A stretch of DNA of 64,000 nt from Tolypothrix tenuis PCC 7101 (GCF_002368295.1 NZ_AP018248.1:1831477-1895476); one strand, 5' to 3'. Shown: positions 25,279-35,896, numbered from the stretch's first letter. Notes: generated from the sequence alone by a model not told the origin. Translations and numbers: made by a program.

Positions 25279-25503
25279 ATGTTTGAACTTGGGTGGTTTT
25301 CTGCTAAATTATTTTTCAAAGGTCGGCTACTACGCGACCCCATACATTTTGTGCGACAAATTGCGATCGCAACTGGTATCAATTCCTTAATCTTATTACT
25401 GCTGGAACAGACATCAATGCCTTTCTGGTTACCAATCGTCATATCTAGTCTAGCCACAGGTGCAACCATGCCATTCCTATTAAAAGATTTCAAAACCAAA
25501 TAG
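25279..25503 (+). CDS. Small membrane protein (74 aa)
   Basis: A 74-residue protein with a hydrophobic middle (INSLILLLLEQTSMPFWLPIVISSLATGATMPFLL) and a basic N-terminal region (KLFFKGRLLRDPIHFVRQIA). AGGAGGT precedes the ATG with good spacing. It follows the 79-aa membrane protein by 100 bp, in the same direction. No known family; probably a conserved partner in the hupS-adjacent group. Confidence 0.82.
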   Translation: MFELGWFSAKLFFKGRLLRDPIHFVRQIAIATGINSLILLLLEQTSMPFWLPIVISSLATGATMPFLLKDFKTK

Positions 25504-25612
25504 ATTATTAATTGTTTACCTCGAGCAATTGGTCATTAGTCATTTATTTAAAACACTTGACTTGTGACCTTTAAAAGTTGAAGATTTTCCATTAGTTATT
25601 GAGTTTTGATAA

Positions 25613-26470
25613 ATGAATAAATTAGAGGAATTAGTTCAGGAAATTAGCCGATTTGAAGCAATTATATCTGAGTGGAATGAAAGTGAAAGGTATGTGGCTT
25701 TAGGTTTAAAACGAGCTATTGAAGAATTACATAGAACTGCTTTAGAACGGTTAATCAAAAATATCAAAGCAGAATCTTTATCTGCTTTGCGTCATGCTGT
25801 CGATGATGAATTCATTTATGCAGTATTGCTATATCACGAATTAGTCAAACCACCACAACCGCCTTTAGAAAAACGTATTCAGACAGCCCTTGCAGAAGTA
25901 CGCCCAGGCTTACAGAGTCATAATGGAGATGTAGAACTAGTAGCAATTCAACTTCCAGATACAGTAGAAGTCAGATTGGTTGGAACTTGCAGTAATTGTC
26001 CAGCTTCTACTTTAACTCTCACACAAGGAATCGAACAGGCTATTAAATCTCATTGCCCAGAGATTACTCAAGTTATCGCTGTGAGTTCTAACTTAAAAGT
26101 TGATAATTCCAAGCAAAATTTAATTAATCACCTATCTCAGCTAAGAGGCGCAACTTGGGTGAGAGTTACTACTGTGGAACAAGTGCCAGAATCTGGTATT
26201 CTCGAAGTTTCTTTTGCAGGTAATTCCTTAATCTTATATCGTCACGGTATTGACATTGTTTGTTATCAAAATGCTTGCGCTCACTTAGGATATGCTTTGG
26301 ATAGAGGTGAAGTTGACAATGGTATAATTACCTGTCCTCATCATGGTTTTAAATACAACTTAAAAACAGGTGAATGTTTAACAATACCTGATGTTTCTCT
26401 GCAGTTATATCCTGTACAAATTAAAGAAGATAAGGTTTTTGTACAACTACAATCATCAGCAGCAAGCTAA
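25613..26470 (+). CDS. NifU C-terminal domain / Rieske [2Fe-2S] fusion protein
   Basis: A 285-residue protein in three parts. Residues 1-85 are helical (EISRFEAIISEWNESERYVA...). Residues about 88-150 are a NifU-like Fe-S scaffold domain with HNGDVELV and the cluster-binding CSNCPAS. Residues about 180-280 are a Rieske domain with CAHLGYALDRG and CPHHGFKYN (two Cys and two His ligands). Such a protein could both carry a labile cluster and pass electrons. Similar NifU-like genes beside hupSL are known in Nostoc. Being outside the hupS element and adjacent to the hydrogenase, it may serve HupS cluster assembly or electron transfer, which is inference. Confidence 0.92.
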   Translation: MNKLEELVQEISRFEAIISEWNESERYVALGLKRAIEELHRTALERLIKNIKAESLSALRHAVDDEFIYAVLLYHELVKPPQPPLEKRIQTALAEVRPGLQSHNGDVELVAIQLPDTVEVRLVGTCSNCPASTLTLTQGIEQAIKSHCPEITQVIAVSSNLKVDNSKQNLINHLSQLRGATWVRVTTVEQVPESGILEVSFAGNSLILYRHGIDIVCYQNACAHLGYALDRGEVDNGIITCPHHGFKYNLKTGECLTIPDVSLQLYPVQIKEDKVFVQLQSSAAS

Positions 26471-26591
26471 AATTTTATTATGATGTTGGTAATTAAGCTG
26501 TTATGCGTTTAAGTTGCATAGTTATTCATTTACTAATGACAAATGACTAATGAAAACCTCTACAACTTAATCTGAAATTCCAACCAACCTC

Positions 26592-28199
26592 TTACAACTG
26601 CATTGATTGATTTACATAAACTTGTAATTCTGTACCAGCAGGCAAAAACCAAATATTAGTTCGTTGCATTAATTGAGAGATAGCTTGTTGATTACGTTGT
26701 GTAATTTGAGGAACTAGAGAATTGATACCACCTTCTAAAACTCCAGTCAAAATGTTCCTTTTAGGATTCGTGTTACTCACCACAGTACCACCAGAGGTTG
26801 TAGTGATGACTTGAGATTCAGTCCGGTTAGATAAATCTGCAAGTTTACCCAAACCACCCAAAATAAATAGTCCCGCATCCATACCAGCAATAGATCCCTT
26901 TCCCTGGGAAAATTGATTTGCTATTAGAGGTTTGCCATGAGGTGCGCGAATCGTCAATGCATTGCTGGGTAGGCTGATTTCTGTGATGTTTTGATTGTTT
27001 TGGGAAACAACTTTCAAAACATTGAGCTTTAATAAACCCTGCTCAGAGATAGAATTAATTTCAGTTAATAATTCGGTGGTTTTAGATAGTGCGATCGCAC
27101 CATCTACAGATTTTAATGGCTCTTTCAACCGTATCACAAATAAGTTTTTCCCACTTTCGTCATTGTTACCGCTAGAACTAGATCTGCTAGTTTCCCCAAA
27201 TACTGCTGTTGCTAAAACAGCTTTAGCGTTACTTCCTACCGCTAAAGATTTTGGCATTGTTTGAACTGGGTTTGCTACAGGAGATGGTTGTACTGGGGTT
27301 TGATTTATTGGGGAATTTATGACTGATGACTGTAAACTAGGATTTCTTGGAGGTTGATAACTAGTAGGATTAGTATTAGGTTGCTCGTTTGCCTGATTAG
27401 AACGATTTGGCTGTGTTTGAGGTGGGGGTGTATTTGGTGTAGGTGATGGCTTTTTACTCCCCAATGCTTGAGAGGTTGATTTTGTAGATGTGCGCGGTGA
27501 TTTTGGTGCAACTTTAACAGCAATAAGTTTGCTTTGAGAATTAGCTAATTGCACAGAGTACTTACCTGGAATACTCCGAGGCACATAAACTGTTGGCAGT
27601 AATGTTGCTGTTCTTGTTTGTACTATTTGAAGTCTATCTTTAGAAGCTACTGAAGGTTTCATCCGAGAAGCCGATTGATTAATCAATTTTGGTGGCTGTA
27701 TTAATAGGCTTCTCAGTTGTTGTTGCGCGGCTTTGACTTCTTTGACTTGTTCTGTAAGTGCTAATTTTGTCTTGAGAGTTTCTACTTCTGAACTTAGAGA
27801 ATCTGTTTCGTTCTGAGGTAGCGATCGCACTTCTGAGACAACAGTCTTTTTTTGGACTGGCTTTTGGCTATTACCACCCATCAACTGCAACAGAAAAACA
27901 CTCACCAATAAAACTATAGATAAAGTAGCAGTACCAACTAAAATAACTTTTGCAAAAGGATTAGATGAAACAGATTGCTGAGTTGCAACTACTTCTGATG
28001 TAATAGAGGATGCTTCTGGTTCGGTTGATATTTCTATTTCTTCTATGTCAGAGAGATGTTCTTCAAGTCCAACTAATTTTGCTATCTGTGTTTCCCAGTC
28101 AGAAGATTCTACGTCGATTATTTTTACAGATTCATTCTGAGATAGTAGATTAACTATATTTGGTGAATGGGTATCTGTAGCAATTAAATTTTGATTCAT
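26592..28199 (-). CDS. Membrane-anchored VirB10/TrbI-like protein
   Basis: A 535-residue protein. An acidic cytosolic N-terminus of about 90 residues precedes one membrane helix (VILVGTATLSIVLLVSVFLLQLM). A coiled coil (SLSSEVETLKTKLALTEQVKEVKAAQQQLRSLL), a Pro/Gln/Asn-rich spacer and a folded C-terminal domain ending NIWFLPAGTELQVYVNQSMQL follow. The tail resembles the beta-barrel end of TrbI/VirB10 (P-GT-L-VYVN-). Proteins of this type occur in cyanobacteria without a full type IV secretion system, and no other VirB gene is visible here. It is on the minus strand, 258 bp downstream of the Wzc-like gene, so a role as an envelope-spanning component for polymer export is conceivable. Confidence 0.6.
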   Translation of the reverse strand: MNQNLIATDTHSPNIVNLLSQNESVKIIDVESSDWETQIAKLVGLEEHLSDIEEIEISTEPEASSITSEVVATQQSVSSNPFAKVILVGTATLSIVLLVSVFLLQLMGGNSQKPVQKKTVVSEVRSLPQNETDSLSSEVETLKTKLALTEQVKEVKAAQQQLRSLLIQPPKLINQSASRMKPSVASKDRLQIVQTRTATLLPTVYVPRSIPGKYSVQLANSQSKLIAVKVAPKSPRTSTKSTSQALGSKKPSPTPNTPPPQTQPNRSNQANEQPNTNPTSYQPPRNPSLQSSVINSPINQTPVQPSPVANPVQTMPKSLAVGSNAKAVLATAVFGETSRSSSSGNNDESGKNLFVIRLKEPLKSVDGAIALSKTTELLTEINSISEQGLLKLNVLKVVSQNNQNITEISLPSNALTIRAPHGKPLIANQFSQGKGSIAGMDAGLFILGGLGKLADLSNRTESQVITTTSGGTVVSNTNPKRNILTGVLEGGINSLVPQITQRNQQAISQLMQRTNIWFLPAGTELQVYVNQSMQL

Positions 28200-28457
28200 A
28201 TTCTATATCAATTAAAATTTTTATAAAAGGGATATTATTTTTATGAAAAATACAACTTAATTACACATTATTAATAGAGTTTTTGTTGCTAATGTATGAT
28301 TTTATATATAAGTTTAATAAAATTGTAAATCCCCTGAATATGATTGAAAGTCACGCCAAACACTGCCTAATTCTGCCATAGATGGCATAGCAATTAGCCA
28401 TCCTAAACTAATAGTAAAAAAATATACTTTCGCATAGCAATAATTAATTTACATAAT

Positions 28458-30626
28458 TTAATTATTCAAATTGCTACTTTGTCCGTTCCCCACAATACCT
28501 AAGACATTCATCGGCGAAATTTTCAGGTGATCTAAAGTTTGTTCTACTTTGGCAGAATCTGTTTTATCAATCCTAACTACTAATAAAATCCCATCAGTAT
28601 TTGGTGCTAGCAAGCTAGCATCAGCTAACCCTAGTAAGGGAGGAGTGTCATAAATTACTAAATCAAAGTTATTATGAAAATCTGCCATCAAGCGTTTCAT
28701 CTTCTCAGATGAGAGCAACTTTGTGGGATCGGGAGGTATAGGGCCAGCCGTGAGCACTGATAATTGGCTCATAGAAGGTAATTTACGAATTACTTCCTCT
28801 GGTGGTAAATTTGTAGAAATTAAATTACTTAATCCCCATAAATTATTTAAATGTGACAGAGAGTGAATTACAGGCTGACGCAGATTTGCGTCTACAAGTA
28901 GTACTCTTTGCCCCATTGCTGTAGCTATTTGCGCTAAATGGAAAGCAACTGTAGACTTGCCATCACCAGACATAGCTGAACTAATAATGATAGAGCGCAT
29001 CTGGCGATCGCAACTGAGAAGTTGAATATTTGTATAAAGTACCCGTAAAGCTTCTAAAAATTGTGCTGAATGATTGCTGTAGTTTTGAGCTGGTATGACT
29101 GCCAAGCCAGGATTACTCTCAGATGGGAAATCTGGAATTCGGGCGAGGGAAATATTTCTTTCAGAACTCGGGTATAAACTTATGTGCAGTTGCTTTTCAA
29201 AAGGAATATTCCCCAACAATGGGAGCTTTAGCTTTTCTTTTAGATCATTAGCACTATGGTATGTCTTGTCAACCTTATCAATCATCACGGCAACACCCAC
29301 ACCTGCTACTAAACTTGTGATCAATGCCATAATTAAATTACGTTTCTTATCAAAACCATTCGCAGGCAATTCAGGTTTAATTGGCATCTTCAGTAATTGC
29401 CAACCTAGTTCTGTCTGGGATATCCGAAGTTGGAGGTTTTCCCGAGTAGATAGAAATCTATTAAGGCTCTCTGTAGTGATCTGTAATTTCCTTTGTAGTG
29501 TGTTATATTGTCTTGCTAATGCTGGCAATGTTTTCCGTTTTTGCTCAAGTTTTTGTATAGTCTTGTCTATCTCTTGTCCTTGTACTTCTAGGGTTTGAAC
29601 TTGAGTTGCTATCTCTGACACTTTTACATCCATGTAGCGCTGTGCTTCATTACGCAGCAAAGGCAATAAACTTTCCCTTTTATCCTGCAAGGCTTTAATT
29701 GTAGGATTTTCTGATTGCAGACGCGTTGACTCTTGGACAATCTGAGCATCTAGTTGACGAATTTGAGCTAGTAGTTGCTGATATAACACAGCATTATTGA
29801 GCGCAGATGTTGCTCCGTCTTTTCCTTTAAAAATATCTAGATTAGAACGAGCTTGCCCCAACTGTATATCTACATTTTGTCGTTGTTCGGATAATTTGGC
29901 GATTTGATCGTCAATTTGCTTGGCTTCACCTTCTGGATCGTTAAATTTGTAATTTAGCCGAAAAGCTTGCAATTCCCTTTGAACGTTATCAACTCGGCTC
30001 TGCAAAAACGGAAGTTGTTTTTCAACAAACTGAATACCTTGTCTTAGTTTCGTTTGCCGCCTTTCTTGGCTATATTCTACATATTCTTGAGAAATTTTAT
30101 CTAATACAAATTTAGTTTTCTCAGGATCATAGCTGCGATATTTTACTTCTATAATCTTAGTTTCAGCTAAACGATTAATCTGCAAATGCTCAATCAAGTT
30201 ATCATAATTAATCTCTGGATAATCAGATTGTAAATTTCTAATAATACCACCTATGATTTCAGGACTTTTCAGAACCTGAATCTGGCTCTCATAATCTAAA
30301 GCACTCGTAGTGTTTGAGTTAGTCTCTTTTACCACATCTACTGCTTTACTGTCATCATTCACAGGTTCAACTAGTATCTGGAAACTGCTTTCGTATTCTG
30401 GAGGCTTCTGATTTAACTTCAGATAAATAACAGAAGCAAACATTACGAAACTAGATACTCCGAAAATAATTATTGCTCTTCTTTTTAAGAGAGCGCAAAA
30501 TTCACTAAAACTCCAATTGCTTTCCGCATCTTCTATCTCTGGAAAATGTTGTGGTAGGTAAGATGGCGATACACCATTTTTATTCCGGTCATAATCTGAG
30601 AATTGATAAGGATGATTCTCCATCAT
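28458..30626 (-). CDS. Wzc-type polysaccharide co-polymerase / tyrosine autokinase
   Basis: A 722-residue inner-membrane protein controlling chain length and export of exopolysaccharide. A Wzz domain lies near 40-130 with the first membrane helix (AIIIFGVSSFVMFASVIYL). Long periplasmic coiled coils span about 190-400. A second helix (LIMALITSLVAGVGVAVMI, about 430) follows. The cytosolic BY-kinase domain has Walker A SSAMSGDGKST, Walker A' VLLVDANLRQP and Walker B LVIYDTPPLLGLADA. The C-terminus (VGNGQSSNLNN) lacks the tyrosine cluster usual in proteobacterial Wzc, so autophosphorylation sites may be absent or elsewhere. It faces the plus-strand sugar locus across a 1.8-kb divergent spacer and is its likely regulator. 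Confidence 0.93.
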   Translation of the reverse strand: MMENHPYQFSDYDRNKNGVSPSYLPQHFPEIEDAESNWSFSEFCALLKRRAIIIFGVSSFVMFASVIYLKLNQKPPEYESSFQILVEPVNDDSKAVDVVKETNSNTTSALDYESQIQVLKSPEIIGGIIRNLQSDYPEINYDNLIEHLQINRLAETKIIEVKYRSYDPEKTKFVLDKISQEYVEYSQERRQTKLRQGIQFVEKQLPFLQSRVDNVQRELQAFRLNYKFNDPEGEAKQIDDQIAKLSEQRQNVDIQLGQARSNLDIFKGKDGATSALNNAVLYQQLLAQIRQLDAQIVQESTRLQSENPTIKALQDKRESLLPLLRNEAQRYMDVKVSEIATQVQTLEVQGQEIDKTIQKLEQKRKTLPALARQYNTLQRKLQITTESLNRFLSTRENLQLRISQTELGWQLLKMPIKPELPANGFDKKRNLIMALITSLVAGVGVAVMIDKVDKTYHSANDLKEKLKLPLLGNIPFEKQLHISLYPSSERNISLARIPDFPSESNPGLAVIPAQNYSNHSAQFLEALRVLYTNIQLLSCDRQMRSIIISSAMSGDGKSTVAFHLAQIATAMGQRVLLVDANLRQPVIHSLSHLNNLWGLSNLISTNLPPEEVIRKLPSMSQLSVLTAGPIPPDPTKLLSSEKMKRLMADFHNNFDLVIYDTPPLLGLADASLLAPNTDGILLVVRIDKTDSAKVEQTLDHLKISPMNVLGIVGNGQSSNLNN

Positions 30627-32464
30627 TTATTAATATTTGGTAATGAGAAAAGTAAATTTCGGATAACAGGTTTAAAAAATATTGATTATGCAGCAACTAA
30701 CAGCCTAACTAAAGCCTACTCTAGAAAGTTAGTTCTGTACTAAGTTGATACGTTAGCAGAATTTTGATCAGGCTGTATTTGGAATAAGCTGAGTGCTATC
30801 TGTTACAGGACAAGCTGTGGTCAACTATATAAGTAGTTTAACGATTAAATTATAAGTGAGTAACATAGGTATTAATATATTAATTTTATGAAGTTCATAA
30901 TATATATATATATAATCCTACTTGATTTTTGAGCAGTTAAGCTCATTAGAAGATGTACAAGTTTTAGTCTCCGTATGCTTGGCGAGATTTAAGTCAATTT
31001 TTTGTATTGGAAATACGATAGCTCTGCTAGTTGATTGTAATATTAAAATTAATCCAAATTATTTTTAGTACTTTCAGTTTATTATTAAATATTTCCAAAA
31101 TATGCTTTCAGGATATTTAATCTGGCAAGAGATCTGAATCGCTTAAAAAGGCTATATCACTATTATACAACTAAGCATTTTACCATATCATATGTATTAA
31201 ATGATACCTATTGTTTTTTAATAAACCTCTTTCTGTAAGCAATTTGTATTTTGTAATTTATTCTTAAAAATAAAAATATAATTTTTAAATCCTACCCAAG
31301 ATAGTCAGTATTATCTTAAAAACACTCTCAAAAAGTTTGTATCAGAGGTGTTAAAAATTACTCCGTCATACGAGATATGGAAGCTAAAAAATAACTTATG
31401 TGCTAGATGTTTATCGCCTACATATAATAATGTAGACTCGTGTTAACTGTTTAGAATAGATGATTTTTGAATTTCTACATTGTTGCACAATCCTTAATAT
31501 CCTGCCAAACGCCGGATTTGAATTTAACGCTTATAGTGAAAAAAATATCAAGTTATTGTAATCTAATATACAAGTGATTGGTCTATTTACAAAAATATAT
31601 CAGTGGTATTATAGCTATTTTATAAAGATTATGTATGAAATGTTTTGTCATATCATGAATTTATGATGAAGTACGCACGTAAATTGGAAACATGGTATTG
31701 TAATTAGAGGTTAGACGTGATGAGCAATTATAAGCCTAAAGTTCTTAAGGGTTTGTAGTTGTTTAATGATCGCTGAAGCAACTAAAACAAGTAGTTTTTG
31801 CAATTGTGATTGTCATTTGGAAGCTTTCTTTAACCCAAAATTACATTTAACGAAAAATAATGAATTGAAACCAATGATGTGAAGAAAGAGAAACGAATTC
31901 AAAATTTAATACCAACTGTTCTATATCTAAGGATTATGCATCTAGCTTGATTTCTGGAAAAATACCGTAGAACTCTAATTCTCTTCTTGTGTGTTCCATT
32001 TTCAGAGTTACCTGTTCCCTATATCTACGAGTAAGTACAAAAATCAAACTTGATTCTTAAAGCAGAATACTTAGATAATTAATAACCTGGAAAGAGCTAA
32101 AGAAGAAAGCAATAAGATAAATTTAACTGCCTTCTTAGCTAAAGCTTTCTAGTTAATAAACCTAATACTACTATTCCTATTTTTCCTTTAATTAAGATTT
32201 ACCTTCTGCTAGGAAATTTAGGAAATGGTTTTCTCATTTCAAGTTTTGGGAACATAGTTAGATTGTAATTATTTTTTACTATGCTTGTGTTAGGTGTAGA
32301 ATTTGCCTTGTATAACTTGAAAATATAGCTGCAGGTATATAGAGATTATTTTCTAAAACCTGTTGACTAATGTATTGACATGGAATTAAAGCAGGCTGAG
32401 TTCCATATATATTAATAGACTCAGCACCACTTTAAAGCAAGATTTACACTATAGGATAGGGCCG
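30627..32464. other. Long AT-rich divergent intergenic region
   Basis: About 1.8 kb between the Wzc-like gene (minus) and the first glycosyltransferase (plus), with no ORF of credible length. It contains a (TA)n run near 30900 and many short AT-rich direct repeats. It presumably holds the promoters of both transcription units and perhaps a regulatory RNA, but I could not define any signal. Confidence 0.5.
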
Positions 32465-33814
32465 ATGAGACTTAATGAATGGATTAATCAAAAATTCTTT
32501 CCATCCATTTCTACTCAATTAGAACCAACAGAGCAGCTTTCTTTCAAGACTCATAAATCCTTGAAATTGTCTGTAATCACTCAGTTTTTTCCTCCAGACT
32601 ATGCAGCTACGGGACAGTTAGTGGAAGAACTAGTGAGAAATTTAGGTCAACAAGGAGTAGATGTTGAGGTTTTTACCAGCCAACCTGGGTATGCGTTTCA
32701 GTCAGCTACTGCACCCTCTGTTGAGCGTCAGGGTAGAGTAAGAATTCAGCGATCGCGTACAGCACAACTTTGGCCGGGACGAATTCGTGGTAAGGCCATC
32801 AATGGTGTTTTATATACTGTGCGTGCTTTCCTCTATCTCATGAGAGGCTGGCGGCGCAGTAATTTATTGTTATTGACTACAGCACCTCCATTTTTGCCAA
32901 TTGTTGGATATCTAGCACATAAATTTTTCCGATTGTCCTATGTCTGCATATTGTATGACCTCTATCCAGACATTGCGATCGCCCTCGGAGTCATCTCCAA
33001 ACATAACTGGATGACCAGATTATGGCAGAAACTCAATCAGCAAATTTGGCTCAATGCCAAAGGGATCATAGTGCTGAGTCCTGGGATGAAACAAAGAGTG
33101 GTAGCACATTGCCCACAGATAGCTGATAAGGTTTCTGTAATTCACAGTTGGGCAGATCCAGAATGGATTAAGCCTATTGATAAACATAAAAACTGGTTTG
33201 CATGGAAGTATAATCTTGTCAACAAATTTACCGTACTTTATTCCGGTAATATGGGTCGCTGTCATGACATAGATACTATTGTGCAAGCAGCTAGATATCT
33301 GCATGATGAACCAATCCAGTTTGTTTGTATTGGTGGGGGAGCAAAACGCAACGAGCTAATCGAGGAAGTGAAGGTATTAGGGTTGAACAACTTCTTGTTT
33401 TTACCCTATCAGGATCAACAAGTACTTCCCTATTCCTTAACTGCTTGTGATCTAGCGCTAGTAAGTGTAGATGCATCTTCAGAGAGTATGGTCGTTCCTA
33501 GTAAGTTGTACTCAGCTTTAGCGTCAGGACGGCCGATAGCAGTGATATGTTCGCAAGATTCTTACTTAAGAGAAATGATTGCAGAAGCCAACTGTGGTGG
33601 CACATTTGACAACGGAGACGGATATAGTTTAGCCCAATTTATTCGCTTGCTCTCTAACGATCCACAACTAGCACAGAGCATGGGTAAGTCGGGTCGTCAA
33701 TATTTGCGATCGCATTTCACACCAAAAATCATATCTAAACAATACCTTGAGGTTTTGCAGCAAGCGATATTTGCTGAAGGTGTGGTCACTCTATCAGAAA
33801 GCCGTACCAAGTAA
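32465..33814 (+). CDS. Glycosyltransferase family 4 (WcaI/WbuB-like)
   Basis: A 449-residue GT-B glycosyltransferase. The N-terminal domain has SVITQFFPPDYAATGQLVEELVRNLG, typical of WcaI/WbuB proteins that add sugars such as fucose analogues to lipid carriers. A hydrophobic patch (LLLLTTAPPFLPIVGYLAHKFF) suggests membrane association. The C-terminal nucleotide-sugar domain has VLYSGNMGRCHDID and a modified E-x7-E region (SSESMVVPSKLYSALASGRPI). It is the first gene of the plus-strand polysaccharide locus and probably acts early in repeat-unit assembly. Confidence 0.9.
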   Translation: MRLNEWINQKFFPSISTQLEPTEQLSFKTHKSLKLSVITQFFPPDYAATGQLVEELVRNLGQQGVDVEVFTSQPGYAFQSATAPSVERQGRVRIQRSRTAQLWPGRIRGKAINGVLYTVRAFLYLMRGWRRSNLLLLTTAPPFLPIVGYLAHKFFRLSYVCILYDLYPDIAIALGVISKHNWMTRLWQKLNQQIWLNAKGIIVLSPGMKQRVVAHCPQIADKVSVIHSWADPEWIKPIDKHKNWFAWKYNLVNKFTVLYSGNMGRCHDIDTIVQAARYLHDEPIQFVCIGGGAKRNELIEEVKVLGLNNFLFLPYQDQQVLPYSLTACDLALVSVDASSESMVVPSKLYSALASGRPIAVICSQDSYLREMIAEANCGGTFDNGDGYSLAQFIRLLSNDPQLAQSMGKSGRQYLRSHFTPKIISKQYLEVLQQAIFAEGVVTLSESRTK

Positions 33815-34591
33815 AGGTGCTTGATGGGGCTTTATATGTCAAATTTCTGGTTACTTTTATTTGGTGCATCATCACCATTTTCTGTTCTTTTATTGAACAG
33901 TTCGACTTACTGAAGTTTTCCTGAACATTTATTGGTTTGAATGACTATTTTTATCTCAAAATAGTGAGATAACCAGCTTGCTAAATAATTTTTATAGCAA
34001 GTTATATTTCTTTCATGAAGCAATTCAAACTTATATATGGACATGACATATAGTATATTTTTGCTGCCACTAAACTATGCCCCATTTTAATTGGTGTATT
34101 TCACTATTAAATAGTTCAAGAATTCAGGTAAAATATCGCTAAAATTTTGATTCTTAATCTTGGATAAACACCAATTTATAGAACCTTCATCTAGATAACG
34201 TCAGCATATCGGCATTTTGCGACTTTACATGAAACTTCAAAAAATTAGGAACTTATTTATATAAAAAATATTTAATTGTGCTAAATAACCATGTTATAGT
34301 TACTTTCGTAACATTCTCAAAGAGGGTTAATTTATATTAAACTTAACTCTAAAAATACAAAAATATTCCTCAATAAAAAGGTTAAATTATTGGATAAACA
34401 TACTTTACCTATTAAATAACTTTGTTTTTATAATGATTGTATAGGGCTTTTCAATAAAGCATTTTCGCAGATTAGTTGAATAAATTATTTTCAATTTTAT
34501 GGAGATGGGCTTTGATGGTCTTATAGATCTCAGTCCCTCCAAACCTAACCTTCCTGATTTTGTTGTCTATTTATTGATATGGGAGGTCAAA
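33815..34591. other. AT-rich intergenic region
   Basis: About 700 bp with no credible gene. AT-rich with no clear repeat. It probably contains the promoter for the downstream group (34592 onward). A ribosome-binding site GGGAGG at 34581-34586 belongs to the next gene. Confidence 0.5.
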
Positions 34592-35026
34592 TTGCAGAGA
34601 AGGTGTGACCGAAATCGTAAACGCTCAAAACGGCGTGCTATCTACTGTCCATGTCACGGCTGCTATCTCGATAGCGTCAGCCAAAAATATCAGCTATATG
34701 CTACTCAAGCAGGACAGTTGCAGCAGCGAGGTATAAGTAGGCGTAATGCATTGATGCTAGTAGCTAATCAAGGTTCAGTATTAATAGATGGAGAATGGCT
34801 AGAGGCATTTTGGTGCGATCAATGCCAGCAAACCAAATGGTATCACGTCTATAGGTGCGGTGAGCGTACATATGAACTTTCACTAGCACCTAGAGAGCTT
34901 TGGCAACAGGTAACAGGAGTCAATCATCCTGAGGGAAACCCTTCTGTAGGCGAGTTTACTCGCAGACAAGCAAGAGTACTTGGCTATAAAAGTATTAAAG
35001 ATTTTCATTTTGTAGGTCAGCATTAA
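34592..35026 (+). CDS. Conserved zinc-ribbon-like hypothetical protein
   Basis: A 144-residue protein rich in basic residues with two cysteine/histidine clusters: YCPCHGCYLDS near the N-terminus and FWCDQCQQTKWYHV in the middle, which together could hold a zinc ion. The end (NPSVGEFTRRQARVLGYKSIKDFHFVG) is conserved in a cyanobacterial family that I recall from polysaccharide loci but cannot name. I choose the TTG at 34592 because GGGAGG lies 5 bp before it and the conserved sequence begins there (LQRRCDRNRKRSKRRA); an ATG at 34499 would add 31 unlike residues. It is 24 bp before the ABC exporter gene. Confidence 0.7.
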   Translation: MQRRCDRNRKRSKRRAIYCPCHGCYLDSVSQKYQLYATQAGQLQQRGISRRNALMLVANQGSVLIDGEWLEAFWCDQCQQTKWYHVYRCGERTYELSLAPRELWQQVTGVNHPEGNPSVGEFTRRQARVLGYKSIKDFHFVGQH

Positions 35027-35050
35027 AAATCTTCAACCAATACCTAACTT

Positions 35051-35896
35051 ATGAATAGCCAAGAAATTATACAATCTCAGCCAGAATTAGTAATTGAAGC
35101 TGGACGTACAGAACAGCAGTATTGGAAAGACCTATGGCGTTATCGCGAGCTATTATATTTTCTTGCTTGGCGTGATATTTTGGTGCGTTACAAACAAACC
35201 TTTATTGGTATAGCTTGGGCGCTTATCCGGCCATTTTTAACGATGGTGGTGTTTACTGTCGTTTTTGGTAATTTAGCGAAATTACCTTCAGAAGGTGCGC
35301 CCTATCCAATTTTGGTGTTTGCTGCTATGTTACCTTGGCAGTTTTTTTCCAATGCTTTAGGTGAGTGCAGTAACAGTTTGATTGCTAATGCCAACCTGAT
35401 ATCTAAGGTCTACTTTCCGCGTTTGATTGTACCCATCAGTGCAGTAACTGTCAGCTTCGTTGACTTTATGATTTCTGGCATAATTTTGCTAGGATTAATG
35501 GCTTGGTATAATTTTATTCCCGGTTGGCGAATACTAACACTGCCTTTATTTATAGCTATTGCCTTTGCAGCTTCTATGGGAGTAGGGCTTTGGCTAGCAG
35601 CATTAAATGTAGAATATCGAGATTTTCGCTACATTGTGCCATTTATCATGCAATTTGGCCTATACATATCACCAGTAGGCTTTAGTAGTAGCGTTGTCCC
35701 AGAGAAGTGGCGTTTACTTTATTCTTTAAACCCAATGGTGGGGGTAATTGATGGTTTTCGCTGGGCAATTATAGGAGGAGATTCAAGTATTTACTTGCCA
35801 GGGTTTATATTATCCATGTTATTAGTGGCCTTTTTACTGATAACTGGTATCTGGTATTTCCGCAGAATGGAACGGACGTTTGCTGATGTAATTTAG
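35051..35896 (+). CDS. wzm: ABC-2 type polysaccharide exporter permease (Wzm-like)
   Basis: A 281-residue inner-membrane permease with six hydrophobic segments. The ABC-2 signature region includes WRDILVRYKQTFIGIAWALIRPFLTMVVFTVVFG and ends WRRMERTFADVI-like (FRRMERTFADVI). With the following ATPase it would export undecaprenyl-linked polysaccharide. Normal length. It is separated from the ATPase gene by 15 bp. Confidence 0.95.
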   Translation: MNSQEIIQSQPELVIEAGRTEQQYWKDLWRYRELLYFLAWRDILVRYKQTFIGIAWALIRPFLTMVVFTVVFGNLAKLPSEGAPYPILVFAAMLPWQFFSNALGECSNSLIANANLISKVYFPRLIVPISAVTVSFVDFMISGIILLGLMAWYNFIPGWRILTLPLFIAIAFAASMGVGLWLAALNVEYRDFRYIVPFIMQFGLYISPVGFSSSVVPEKWRLLYSLNPMVGVIDGFRWAIIGGDSSIYLPGFILSMLLVAFLLITGIWYFRRMERTFADVI

